A DNA stretch of 64,000 bases from Agromyces protaetiae (GTDB lineage: Bacteria; Actinomycetota; Actinomycetes; Actinomycetales; Microbacteriaceae): the NCBI RefSeq assembly GCF_030866785.1, contig NZ_CP133018.1, positions 1,302,001 through 1,366,000 on the forward strand, written 5' to 3'. Below are positions 25,178 to 33,475 of this stretch, piece after piece; the first letter of the stretch is position 1; each line of letters opens with the position of its first letter. The notes below the pieces were generated by a model. The model saw only the letters and a program-made list of their open reading frames with translations. It searched no databases and was not told where the DNA came from. A program made the position numbers and the translations under genes.

Positions 25178-27411
25178 TCAATGCTCCTGAACGCGCGCAG
25201 CCGAAGGCTGTTGCCGACCACGCACACGCTGGAGAGCGCCATCGCCGCGCCGGCGAGCATCGGATTCAAGAGACCGAGGGCGGCGATGGGGATCGCCGCG
25301 ACGTTGTAGGCGAAGGCCCAGAACAGGTTGGTCTTGATGGTGCCGAGCGTCTTCCGCGCCAGCCGGATCGCGTCGACCGCGCTGCGCAGGTCGCCGCGGA
25401 CCAGGGTGAGATCGGATGTCTCGATCGCGACATCCGTCCCGGTGCCCATCGCGAGGCCGAGGTCCGCCTGCGCGAGCGCGGGCGCGTCGTTGACACCGTC
25501 GCCGACCATCGCGACCACCTTGCCCTGATGCTGCAGCCGGGCGACGACGTCGACCTTCTGCTTCGGAAGGACCCCGGCGATCACCTCGTCGATGCCGACT
25601 TCGGCGGCGATCAGACGGGCCACCGTCTCGTGGTCTCCCGTGAGCAGCACCGGCGCCAAGCCCATGCGCTGCAGCTGGGCGATGGCCTCGCGGCTGGTCG
25701 GCTTCACCGTATCGGCGACGATGAGCAGGCCGCGGGCGAGCCCATCCCAGCCCGCCGCGACGACGGTCCTGCCCTCGGCTTCGGCGCGGGCCTTGGCCGC
25801 GGCGAGCTCGTCGCCGAGACCCAGCGACCGTTCGGCGAGCAGGGTCTCGCGACCGACGACGACCGGGCGGCCGTCGACGACCCCCTCGACGCCCCGGCCT
25901 TCGGCGTTCGAGAAGCGCTCGGCGACGGGAAGCGGGCCGGCCTCCTGGGCCGCGGCCTCCGCGATCGCCCGGGCGATGGGGTGCTCGGAGGCCGCTTCGA
26001 CCGCGCCGGCCAGGCGGAGCAGCTCCGCGCGTCCGGTGCCGGGCTCGAGCACGACCTCGACGACGGACATCTGCCCGGTCGTGACCGTCCCGGTCTTGTC
26101 GAGGACGACCGTGTCGACCGCCCGGGTGGACTCGAGCGCCTCGGGGCCCTTGATCAGGATGCCGAGCTGCGCGCCGCGTCCGGTGCCGACGAGGAGAGCG
26201 GTCGGCGTGGCGAGGCCCAGCGCGCACGGGCACGCGATCACGAGCACCGCGACCGCGGCCGTGAACGCCGTTTCGACGGGGAGGCCGCTGACCAGCCACG
26301 CGGCAAGGGTGACGAGCGCGACCACCAGGACGACCGGGACGAAGACGGCCGAGATCCGGTCGGCGAGCCGCTGCACCGCGGCCTTGCCGGTCTGCGCGTC
26401 CTCGACGAGCTTCGCCATCTGCGCCAGCTGGGTGTCCGACCCGATGCGCGTCGCCCGGACCACGAGCCGGCCGCCGACGTTCACGGTGGCGCCGGTGACC
26501 CCGGCACCCGCCCCGACCTCGACCGGCATGGATTCGCCGGTGAGCATCGAGCGGTCCACGGCGGATGTGCCCGACACCACGACGCCGTCGGTGGCGATCT
26601 TCTCGCCCGGTCGGACGACGAACTCATCGCCCACGGCGAGCCGCTCGACGGGGATCTTGGTCTCGACCCCGTCGCGGATGAGGGCCACGTCCTTCGAGCC
26701 GAGCTGGAGCAGGGCCCTCAGCGCCGCACCGGCCTGGCGCTTGGCGCGCTGCTCGAAGTAGCGACCGGCGAGGACGAACGTCGTGACGCCGGCCGCGACC
26801 TCCAGATAGAGGTTCGACGCGCCGTCGGATGGCGCGATGACGAACTCGAACGCGTGCACCATGCCCGGGACGCCGGCGGAACCGAAGACGAGGGCGTACA
26901 GCGACCAGAGGAAGGCTGCCGAGGTGCCCATCGAGATGAGCGTGTCCATGGTGGCGGCGCCGTGCCTGAGGTTCGTCCAGGCGGCCCGATGGAACGGCCA
27001 ACCGCCCCAGACGACCACGGGCGCTGTCAGCGCGAGGGAGACCCACTGCCAGTACGTGAACTGCAGGGCGGGGATCATCGCCATCGCGATGACCGGGACG
27101 GTCAGCACGATCGAGACGACGAGGCGATTCCGCAGCGCTCCGGCGGCACGGTCGACGGCCGGACCCGCCTTCGCCGGTTCGCGAGCGGGCGGGGCGGCCG
27201 GGAGTGCAGCGGTGTAGCCGGCGCGCTCGACCTCGGCGATCAGCGCGGCGGGGTCGTACCCGGCGGGCACGACCACCATCGCCTTCTCGGTGGCGTAGTT
27301 CACCGTCGCGGCGACGCCGTCGAGCCGGTTGAGCTTCCGCTCGACGCGCGTGGCGCACGAGGCGCACGTCATCCCGCCGATCTCGAGCTCGACACCGGGC
27401 GCGGGGGTCAT
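25171..27411 (-). CDS. copA: Copper-translocating P1B-type ATPase
   Basis: This 746-residue exporter has one N-terminal metal-binding domain (GMTCASC), then the P1B core: TGES actuator loop, the intramembrane [12 protein letters not shown] motif, the DKTGT phosphorylation site, SEHPIARAI with the conserved HP, and [10 protein letters not shown]. The TM7-TM8 region has FAYN and MALSS residues typical of P1B-1 (Cu+) pumps, so copper(I) or silver(I) efflux is the best call. It overlaps the chaperone gene by four bases (ATGA) and lies behind a CsoR-like operator. Confidence 0.95.
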   Translation of the reverse strand: MTPAPGVELEIGGMTCASCATRVERKLNRLDGVAATVNYATEKAMVVVPAGYDPAALIAEVERAGYTAALPAAPPAREPAKAGPAVDRAAGALRNRLVVSIVLTVPVIAMAMIPALQFTYWQWVSLALTAPVVVWGGWPFHRAAWTNLRHGAATMDTLISMGTSAAFLWSLYALVFGSAGVPGMVHAFEFVIAPSDGASNLYLEVAAGVTTFVLAGRYFEQRAKRQAGAALRALLQLGSKDVALIRDGVETKIPVERLAVGDEFVVRPGEKIATDGVVVSGTSAVDRSMLTGESMPVEVGAGAGVTGATVNVGGRLVVRATRIGSDTQLAQMAKLVEDAQTGKAAVQRLADRISAVFVPVVLVVALVTLAAWLVSGLPVETAFTAAVAVLVIACPCALGLATPTALLVGTGRGAQLGILIKGPEALESTRAVDTVVLDKTGTVTTGQMSVVEVVLEPGTGRAELLRLAGAVEAASEHPIARAIAEAAAQEAGPLPVAERFSNAEGRGVEGVVDGRPVVVGRETLLAERSLGLGDELAAAKARAEAEGRTVVAAGWDGLARGLLIVADTVKPTSREAIAQLQRMGLAPVLLTGDHETVARLIAAEVGIDEVIAGVLPKQKVDVVARLQHQGKVVAMVGDGVNDAPALAQADLGLAMGTGTDVAIETSDLTLVRGDLRSAVDAIRLARKTLGTIKTNLFWAFAYNVAAIPIAALGLLNPMLAGAAMALSSVCVVGNSLRLRAFRSIEG

Positions 27412-27620
27412 TGGACGCGCGTTGCCGAGTAGCCCGCCTCGCCCACCGCAGCGAGGACGGCCGTATCGTCGACCGGTGCCGCGCCGGTGACGACGAGGAG
27501 CCCGGTCTGCGCGCTCACTCGGATCTCGTCGACGCCGGCGATCTGGCCGACCTCCTCGCGGACGGACTGCTCGCAGTGCGCGCAGGTCATGCCGGTGATC
27601 TCGAACTCGGTCGACGTCAT
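27408..27620 (-). CDS. copZ: Copper chaperone, heavy-metal-associated domain
   Basis: This 70-residue single HMA domain has the metal site GMTCAHC and the usual ferredoxin-like beta-alpha-beta-beta-alpha-beta spacing, ending AVGEAGYSA. It would bind Cu(I) in the cytosol and pass it to the matching CxxC domain of the ATPase encoded directly downstream. The ATG follows a very strong ribosome site (GGGAGGAG), and the CsoR-like palindrome lies 16 bp further upstream. Confidence 0.93.
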   Translation of the reverse strand: MTSTEFEITGMTCAHCEQSVREEVGQIAGVDEIRVSAQTGLLVVTGAAPVDDTAVLAAVGEAGYSATRVQ

Positions 27621-27635
27621 CTCACGCTCCTCCCA

Positions 27636-27654
27636 AATACCCGGGGTGGGTATT
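27636..27654. promoter_or_regulatory. CsoR-type copper operator
   Basis: AATACCCGGGGTGGGTATT has perfect 7-bp arms and a 5-bp spacer, matching the G-rich dyads bound by CsoR copper sensors. It lies just downstream of a TACGGT -10 (27666-27671, minus strand), where bound repressor would block copZA. No csoR gene is in the window. Confidence 0.7.
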
Positions 27655-27737
27655 CGTCACCAGTCACCGTAGCCCCAGGCCGCCATCGTGTGCAAACGCG
27701 ACGAAATACCCGGGACGCCGGCTCGGTTGACCCTGGC

Positions 27738-28772
27738 ATGAGAGCCGTCGTCTATGCGAATCCCGGTCCGTCCTCCGTGCTGTCGCTCGTGGAGCGTGAC
27801 GTCCCCGAACCAGCCCAGGGCGAAGTGCGGGTCAAGGTCGCCGTCTCGGGCGTGAACCCGACCGACTGGAAGAACCGCGCCGGTGGCGGACGCCCCGGGC
27901 CCGCAGGCGAGATCGTGCCCAATCAGGACGGAGCCGGTGTCGTCGACGCGATCGGCGACGGCGTCGACGGCCTCACGGTCGGCGACCGGGTCTGGCTCTA
28001 TCTCGCCCAGCACGAACGGCCCACCGGCACGGCACAGGAGTACACCGTCGTGCCGGCGACCCGCGTGGTGCGCCTGCCCGAGGGCATCGGCATGGACGTC
28101 GCGGCGAGCCTGGGGGTTCCCGCCATGACGGCGCACCGGGCCCTCACCGTGCACGAGGCCGGGCCCACCCGGCTGTCGCCGGGCGCGCTGAGCGGCCGCA
28201 CCGTCCTCGTCAGCGGAGGCGCCGGCGCGGTCGGCCACGCGGCCATCCAGCTCGCGGTCTGGGCCGGCGCGACCGTGCTCACGACCGTGAGCAGCGACGA
28301 GAAGGGCGAGCTCGCGCGCGCGGCCAGCGCACACCACGTCGTGCGGTACACCGACGACGACGTCGCCGAGCAGATCGAGCGTCTCGCGCCCGAGGGCATC
28401 GACCACATCGTCGAGGTCTCGCTCGCGGAGAACGCCGCCCTCAGCCTCCGCGTGCTCGCGAACCACGGCAGCATCGCGTTCTACGCCGACAACGGCGGCG
28501 ACCACGTCGACGTGCCGATCCGCCCCGCGTTCGCGAAGAACGCGCGACTCCAGGGTCTGCTGATGTACACCGTCGGCGATGCGGCCCTGCACGCCGCGGC
28601 CGAGGACATCACGGCGGCGCTCCGCGACGGGGCGCTTCCGGTCGGAGCGGCGGCCGGTCTCCCGTTGACCTGGTTCGGCCTGGAGGAGACCGCCGCCGCC
28701 CACGACGCCGTCGAAGCCGGCACGGTCGGCAAGGTGCTCATCGACGTGGCCGCGAGCGACCGCCCCGCCTGA
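27738..28772 (+). CDS. Zinc-independent MDR oxidoreductase (quinone reductase-like)
   Basis: This 344-residue medium-chain dehydrogenase/reductase is of the NADPH:quinone oxidoreductase type. The N-terminal GroES-like domain (MRAVVYANPGPSSVL, GVNPTDWKNR) lacks the structural-zinc cysteines. The Rossmann half carries GGAGAVGHAAIQLA. Such enzymes reduce quinones or enones with NADPH. It diverges from copZA, and an 11-bp copy of one arm of the copper operator lies 23 bp before its ATG. Copper-linked expression is therefore conceivable. A terminator follows the gene. Confidence 0.87.
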   Translation: MRAVVYANPGPSSVLSLVERDVPEPAQGEVRVKVAVSGVNPTDWKNRAGGGRPGPAGEIVPNQDGAGVVDAIGDGVDGLTVGDRVWLYLAQHERPTGTAQEYTVVPATRVVRLPEGIGMDVAASLGVPAMTAHRALTVHEAGPTRLSPGALSGRTVLVSGGAGAVGHAAIQLAVWAGATVLTTVSSDEKGELARAASAHHVVRYTDDDVAEQIERLAPEGIDHIVEVSLAENAALSLRVLANHGSIAFYADNGGDHVDVPIRPAFAKNARLQGLLMYTVGDAALHAAAEDITAALRDGALPVGAAAGLPLTWFGLEETAAAHDAVEAGTVGKVLIDVAASDRPA

Positions 28773-28790
28773 GTGCGCCGACCGGCATGA

Positions 28791-28822
28791 CGAAGGCCGC
28801 TCCCGTCGGGGAGCGGCCTTCG
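28791..28822 (+). terminator. Terminator after the MDR oxidoreductase
   Basis: CGAAGGCCGCTCCC and GGGAGCGGCCTTCG pair perfectly around GTCG, followed by TTT. Confidence 0.85.
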
Positions 28823-28830
28823 TTTCCCGG

Positions 28831-28876
28831 CCTCGTCGGCGCGGGACGCTATTCCTCGTCGGCGCGGGACGCTATT
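28831..28876. repeat. 23-bp perfect tandem duplication
   Basis: Two adjacent copies (28831-28853 and 28854-28876) start CCTCGTCGGC and end ACGCTATT. The second overlaps the stop codon of the 40-codon gene that follows on the minus strand. Confidence 0.8.
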
Positions 28877-28994
28877 CCTCGACGCCGGGGTCGCCGGCCT
28901 CGAGGCCGCCGTCCGTCGACTTGGTCATCGGCTCGCCCTCTTCGCTGGGGTCCCGTTCCTGCTCGTCCTCGCTGCGGGGAGTGGCATCCGTCAT
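28872..28994 (-). CDS. Small acidic hypothetical protein (40 aa)
   Basis: This short open frame has an ATG at 28994 preceded by GGAG at 8-nt spacing. The 40-residue product is very polar and acidic (SEDEQERDPSEEGEP and a closing DPGVEE). It has no hydrophobic segment and no motif I recognise. Its stop codon lies inside the 23-bp tandem duplication. The ribosome site and composition make it likely to be real, but a short spurious frame cannot be excluded. Confidence 0.5.
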   Translation of the reverse strand: MTDATPRSEDEQERDPSEEGEPMTKSTDGGLEAGDPGVEE

Positions 28995-29122
28995 CGGTCG
29001 CTCCAATCGTGATGGTGCCGCCAGTCTCGCCCAGGCGACCGGCCGGTGACAGGGGCTTGACCTGCCGTCCGGGTGTGCCGCACCGACCCGCGTGCGGCTC
29101 CATGGGTTCCGCGTACGAGTCG

Positions 29123-30244
29123 TCAGGCCGCTCCGGCGGTGGGGCGCGTCGGTGAGGAGGAACGGACGGGCGTGGCTCCGGCGAGCACCGCGCCGAGCAG
29201 GCCGGATGCCTCGGCGGCACGCCGTTGGATCGAGGCGCCGTTGCCGTCGCGAAGGATCTGCTGCACGCCCGTCGTCACGACGTCGAGATCGCCGTGCTCC
29301 AGAAGACCGGGTGCGGCCTCGGCGAGCAGTGCGCCGACGACCTCGGCCGCGGGCGCCGGCTCACCCCGGAGCGGATGGACGAGCAGGCCCTCGAGCCCCT
29401 CCAACGAGGCGGTCCACGAGGCCAGCCGGAGCACGTCGGCCGACGCGGGAGGAGCGGGATCCCCGCGTGCGGCGGACGCCGCTGCCGAGGCCACGAGTCC
29501 GCGGATCAGGCCGGCGATCGTCACCGTGGCCGACGGGAGGAGCGGCACGTCGGCGACCCGCACCTCGATGGTCGGGAAGCGGCTCGACAGCCGCACGTCG
29601 GGGTAGAGCATCCCCTCGTCGAGGAGGGCGCCGGTGCGCAGCAGCGCGTCGATCGCCGAATGGTACGCCTCGAGGCTTCCGTACACCTCGTTCGGCCCGC
29701 TCGAAGGCCACTGACTCCACTGCAGGAACCGGTAGCTCGCGTAGCCCGTGTCGATCCCGTTGTGGAAGGGCGAGTTCGCGGCCAGTGCGCGGATCACGGG
29801 CAGCCAGACGCGGATCCGGTCGAGGATCGCGACACCTTCGTCAGGCGAGGACACCGAGACGTGCACGTGCAATCCGCACGTCATGCAGCGCAGCGAGGTC
29901 GCCCCGTACCGCTCGACGATCGCCCGGTAGCGCGGTCCCGGCGACGGGTGCGGGCTACTGGGGAACGGGGACGTCCCGAGCGCCACCGCGCGGGCGCCGA
30001 GGCGACCCGCCCAGCGATCCGCCGATCGCCGCGAACGCCGGACCTCGGCCGCCAGTGCGCGGAGCGAGGCGTGCGGGCGCGACACCAGCTCGAGCATCTC
30101 CTCGTGCATCTCGGCGACCGCGGCGTCAGGTGGGACACCGTCTCGTGCGGCGAGCTCGAGGACCTCGGGCGCGACCGGCACGGGCGCCCCCGTCTGTCCG
30201 TCGACGAAGAGCAGCTCTTCCTCGACTCCGAATGTCCGTCTCAT
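29123..30244 (-). CDS. Carboxylate-amine ligase (GCS2 / YbdK family)
   Basis: This 373-residue member of the glutamate-cysteine ligase family 2 starts with FGVEEELLFVD, the ATP/metal-site strand with its glutamates. It also has GLHVHVSV and NSPFHNGIDTGYASYR, all diagnostic. The family forms an amide bond between a carboxylate and an amine with ATP. YbdK shows weak gamma-glutamylcysteine ligase activity, and actinobacterial relatives include EgtA-like and uncharacterised ligases. No partner genes for ergothioneine or glutathione are nearby, so the substrate remains unknown. Confidence 0.88.
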   Translation of the reverse strand: MRRTFGVEEELLFVDGQTGAPVPVAPEVLELAARDGVPPDAAVAEMHEEMLELVSRPHASLRALAAEVRRSRRSADRWAGRLGARAVALGTSPFPSSPHPSPGPRYRAIVERYGATSLRCMTCGLHVHVSVSSPDEGVAILDRIRVWLPVIRALAANSPFHNGIDTGYASYRFLQWSQWPSSGPNEVYGSLEAYHSAIDALLRTGALLDEGMLYPDVRLSSRFPTIEVRVADVPLLPSATVTIAGLIRGLVASAAASAARGDPAPPASADVLRLASWTASLEGLEGLLVHPLRGEPAPAAEVVGALLAEAAPGLLEHGDLDVVTTGVQQILRDGNGASIQRRAAEASGLLGAVLAGATPVRSSSPTRPTAGAA

Positions 30245-30363
30245 CGCATCACGCTTTCGAACATCGACGCACCCTCTTCGGTGCGGCCCCGACGTTCAGT
30301 GTGACATGTGCCGCTCGAATGCGCTCCGTGAGGTGGACAGATCGCCCGGACCTGACCCGGGAC

Positions 30364-31545
30364 TCACGCGCCGGGCTTGAGCACCACCTTGATGCAGCCC
30401 TGCTCCTTCTTCTGGAAGATCTCGTACATCTCGGGCGCGCGGTCGAGCGGCACCCGGTGCGTGGTGAGGTCCTCGGTGCCGAGCGGGTCCGCGGGATCCT
30501 CGACGAGCGGGAGCAGCTCGTCGCGCCAGGCGTGCACATTGCACTGGCCCATGCGCAGGGAGAGCTGCTTGTCGAACATGGTCATCATCGGCAGCGGGTC
30601 GGCGGCGCCCGCGTAGACGCCGCTCAGCGAGAGCGTCCCGCCGCGACGCACCGCGTCGATGGCGAACGTCAGTGCGGCGAGCCGGTCGACGCCGGCGTGC
30701 TGCATGATCGGCTTGGCGGCGGCGTCGGGGAGGATGCCCACCGCCTTCTGCACGACCTCGATCGTCCGGTTGCCGTGCGCCTCGAGGCCCACCGCGTCGA
30801 CGATCGAGTCCGGCCCGCGCCCGCTCGTGCGCTCGCGGAGCGCGTCGAGCGTGTCGTCACCGAGGTCGAGCGTCTCGATGCCGTATCGCTCGGCCATCAG
30901 CCGTCGCTCCGGAACGGGGTCGATCGCGATGACCCGGTGACCGAGATGCCGGCCGATCCGCGCGGCGAACTGGCCGACCGGGCCGAGCCCGAGCACGCCG
31001 AGCGTGCCACCGTCGGGCACGTTCGCGTACTGCACGCCCTGCCAGGCGGTCGGCAGGATGTCGCTCAGGAAGAGGTAGCGATCGTCGGGGAGATCGTGCC
31101 CGACCTTGTAGGCGTTCGCGTCGGCGCGGCGCACGCGAAGGTATTCGGCCTGCCCACCGGGCACCGATCCGTACAGCTCGGTGTACCCGTACAGATCGGC
31201 ACCCGTGCCGTGCTCGTGGTTCTGCGTGGTCTCGCACTGGGTCGTGAGGCCCGACCGGCACATCGCGCACTCGCCGCACGCGATGACGAACGGCACGACG
31301 ACGCGGTCGCCGGCCGCGAGGGTGCGCACGTCGGACCCGACGGCCTCGACCACGCCCATGGCCTCGTGGCCGAGGATGTCGCCGCGGTCGAGGAACGGGC
31401 CGAGGACGCCGTACAGGTGCAGGTCGGATCCGCAGATCGCGGTCGAGGTCACCCGGATCACCACATCCTTCGGATCCTCGATCGTCGGGTCGGGGACGGT
31501 CTCGACGGAGACGTGACCGGTGGACTGCCAGGTGAGTGCTCGCAT
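30364..31545 (-). CDS. Zinc-dependent alcohol/aldehyde dehydrogenase
   Basis: This 393-residue MDR enzyme has both zinc sites. Catalytic ligands are in ICGSDLHLY and LGHEAMG. Structural zinc ligands come from ACGECAMC plus a later cysteine in TTQCE. The nucleotide fold is LGLGPVGQFAARIG. Length and the HEHGTGADLYGYTELYG loop resemble the formaldehyde-dehydrogenase-like group, whose members may be glutathione-, mycothiol- or substrate-independent. The ATG at 31545 lies 6 nt after TAGACA, a weak leaderless-type -10. It is 119 bp from the ligase gene downstream. Confidence 0.9.
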   Translation of the reverse strand: MRALTWQSTGHVSVETVPDPTIEDPKDVVIRVTSTAICGSDLHLYGVLGPFLDRGDILGHEAMGVVEAVGSDVRTLAAGDRVVVPFVIACGECAMCRSGLTTQCETTQNHEHGTGADLYGYTELYGSVPGGQAEYLRVRRADANAYKVGHDLPDDRYLFLSDILPTAWQGVQYANVPDGGTLGVLGLGPVGQFAARIGRHLGHRVIAIDPVPERRLMAERYGIETLDLGDDTLDALRERTSGRGPDSIVDAVGLEAHGNRTIEVVQKAVGILPDAAAKPIMQHAGVDRLAALTFAIDAVRRGGTLSLSGVYAGAADPLPMMTMFDKQLSLRMGQCNVHAWRDELLPLVEDPADPLGTEDLTTHRVPLDRAPEMYEIFQKKEQGCIKVVLKPGA

Positions 31546-31756
31546 GGCCCCTGTCTACGCCGCACGCGGCGCGGCGCCGCGGGGGTTGACGCGTGGGCGG
31601 CGGCCATGGTGATCGGTCGAGTGCCCCGACGCCGAGACATCCGCCGTCTTCGGTCCGGTGCTCGGGAGCAGCCGTGTTCCGCAGCTCGACGCGACGGCCG
31701 GTCCGGGCTAGCCTGACGGCGAGCGCGGGCTCGTTTCGATCGCGGGGGTGGTCAGC

Positions 31757-31957
31757 ATGAGCGGGGACGGTCGTAGCCGGGTGACGGCGACCTCGGGGTC
31801 GCTGGGTTTCTTCTTCCTGCTGGCGTACATCGGGGCGGCGATCTATTTCATCTCGGTGTCCGACGGATCGTTCTGGGGCGTCATCCTCGGGCTGCTCCAG
31901 GCGATCGTCTGGCCCGTGTACGTCGTGTACCACGTGCTCGTGCTGCTCGGCGCCTGA
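31757..31957 (+). CDS. Small two-helix membrane protein
   Basis: This 66-residue protein has two hydrophobic helices (about 16-33 and 40-64) separated by a short SVSDGS turn, and a polar N-terminus. There is no recognisable domain. A GTG nine bases upstream could also serve, but a G-rich ribosome site (GGGGGTGG) fits ATG 31757. A TAGCCT -10 at 31709-31714 lies upstream. Function unknown. Confidence 0.6.
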   Translation: MSGDGRSRVTATSGSLGFFFLLAYIGAAIYFISVSDGSFWGVILGLLQAIVWPVYVVYHVLVLLGA

Positions 31958-32027
31958 CTCCGAGTGCGACCTCGGCACCGAGCGCAACCCTCTGGCGGCG
32001 CGCGGGCGGGTCGCCGAATGTGGACGC

Positions 32028-32597
32028 ATGAGCACCTACCGAGTCGGATACTTCGTCGGCAGCCTGTCGTCCACGTCGATCAACCGCGTGTTGTCACGCG
32101 CGCTCATCCGCATCGCGCCCGGCGACCTCGAGTTCAGCGAGATCGCGATCGGCGACCTGCCGCTCTACAGCCCGGACTACGACGCCGACTACCCGGCGCC
32201 GGCGCAGGCGCTGAAGGAGTCGATCTCGCGGGCCGATGCCGTCCTCTTCGTGACGCCCGAATACAACCGCTCGATCCCCGGCGCGCTGAAGAACGCGATC
32301 GACTGGGCGTCGCGGCCCTGGGGTCAGAACTCGTTCGACCACATCCCGGCCGCGGTGATCGGCGCGTCAGCCGGGCAGATCGGCACCGCGCTCGCCCAGC
32401 AGAGCCTGCGCGCCGTGCTGAGCTTCTGCAATGCCAGGCAGATGACGGCGCCCGAGGCATACATCCGGTTCTCGCCCGAGGTGTTCGCCGATGACGGCGC
32501 GGTGCACGACGAGAGCACCGAGACCTTCCTCACGAACTACATGGCCGAGTTCCGCGACCACATCGAGCGCGTGCTGACGGTGCTCCCGCGACGCTGA
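32028..32597 (+). CDS. NADPH-dependent FMN reductase family protein
   Basis: This 189-residue flavodoxin-like reductase has the FMN phosphate loop GSLSSTSINR near the N-terminus and the conserved TPEYNRSIPGALKNAIDW segment that packs on the isoalloxazine ring. Relatives (SsuE, ChrR, azoreductases) reduce FMN, quinones or chromate with NAD(P)H. It stands alone between a small membrane protein and a nitrilase-family gene, so the physiological acceptor is unknown. Confidence 0.92.
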   Translation: MSTYRVGYFVGSLSSTSINRVLSRALIRIAPGDLEFSEIAIGDLPLYSPDYDADYPAPAQALKESISRADAVLFVTPEYNRSIPGALKNAIDWASRPWGQNSFDHIPAAVIGASAGQIGTALAQQSLRAVLSFCNARQMTAPEAYIRFSPEVFADDGAVHDESTETFLTNYMAEFRDHIERVLTVLPRR

Positions 32598-32629
32598 GCT
32601 GGCGGCGCCGCACGCGGGCCGCGCACCCG

Positions 32630-32635
32630 TAGGCT
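32630..32635 (+). promoter_or_regulatory. -10 element of a leaderless transcript
   Basis: TAGGCT, 6 nt, then ATG 32642 of the carbon-nitrogen hydrolase gene. No Shine-Dalgarno is present. Confidence 0.55.
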
Positions 32636-32641
32636 GGCCGT

Positions 32642-33460
32642 ATGCCGACCGAATCCGAGGCGTTCGCCGTCGCCGTCGCCCAGTTCGCCCCGACCGACGA
32701 CCGCAGCGCGAATCGCGACGAGATCGAACGGCTCGCGACGCTCGCGGCCGGCCGCGGGGCGAGGCTCGTGGTCTTCCCCGAGTACTCGAGCTACTTCACG
32801 CCGCAGCCGGGTGAGGACTGGCTCGACGCCGCCGAAGACGTCGACGGTGGCGAGTTCACGACGGCGCTCGCGGCGCTCGCCGCCCGGCTCGGCGTGCACC
32901 TCGTCGCGGGCCTCATCGAGCGGGTGCCGGGGGAGCGCCGGGTCCGGAACACGGTCGTCGCGGTCGCACCCGATGCCGGCGTGGTGGCGCGGTACCGCAA
33001 GCTCCACCTCTACGACGCGTTCGGCGCGCAGGAGTCCGAGTGGATCGCACCGGGCGACATCGACGAGCCCGAGCTGTTCACCGCGGGCGGGCTGACGTTC
33101 GGGCTGCAGACCTGTTACGACGCGAGATTCCCCGAGGTGACCCGCCGGCTCGTCGACGCGGGTGCCGACGTCGTCTGCATGCCCGCCGAGTGGGTGCGCG
33201 GCCCGCTCAAAGAGGCGCACTGGCGCACGCTCACGACGGCTCGCGCGCTCGAGAACACGATCTACGTCGCCGCGGCCGACCACGCGCCGCCGGTCGGCGC
33301 CGGCAACAGCATGATCGTGGACCCGATGGGCGTCGAGGTCGCGACGATCGGCGAGGCGACCGATGTCGCGCTCGCCTGGGTCTCGCGCGAACGCATCGAT
33401 GCCGTGCGCCGGGTGAACCCGGCGCTCGAGTTGCGTCGATTCGGGGTCATCGAGCGCTGA
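32642..33460 (+). CDS. Carbon-nitrogen hydrolase (nitrilase superfamily, Nit-like)
   Basis: This 272-residue amidase has the complete Glu-Lys-Cys triad: glutamate in VVFPEYS, lysine in RYRKLHLYD and cysteine in LQTCYDARFPE. The pattern matches Nit1/Nit2-type omega-amidases, which hydrolyse alpha-ketoglutaramate, alpha-ketosuccinamate or deaminated glutathione. Its stop codon is 15 bp from that of a class I aminotransferase on the other strand. Glutamine transaminase and omega-amidase act in sequence in methionine salvage and glutamine turnover, so the pairing supports that reading. Leaderless start. Confidence 0.88.
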   Translation: MPTESEAFAVAVAQFAPTDDRSANRDEIERLATLAAGRGARLVVFPEYSSYFTPQPGEDWLDAAEDVDGGEFTTALAALAARLGVHLVAGLIERVPGERRVRNTVVAVAPDAGVVARYRKLHLYDAFGAQESEWIAPGDIDEPELFTAGGLTFGLQTCYDARFPEVTRRLVDAGADVVCMPAEWVRGPLKEAHWRTLTTARALENTIYVAAADHAPPVGAGNSMIVDPMGVEVATIGEATDVALAWVSRERIDAVRRVNPALELRRFGVIER

Positions 33461-33475
33461 CGTCCGCGAACCGGG

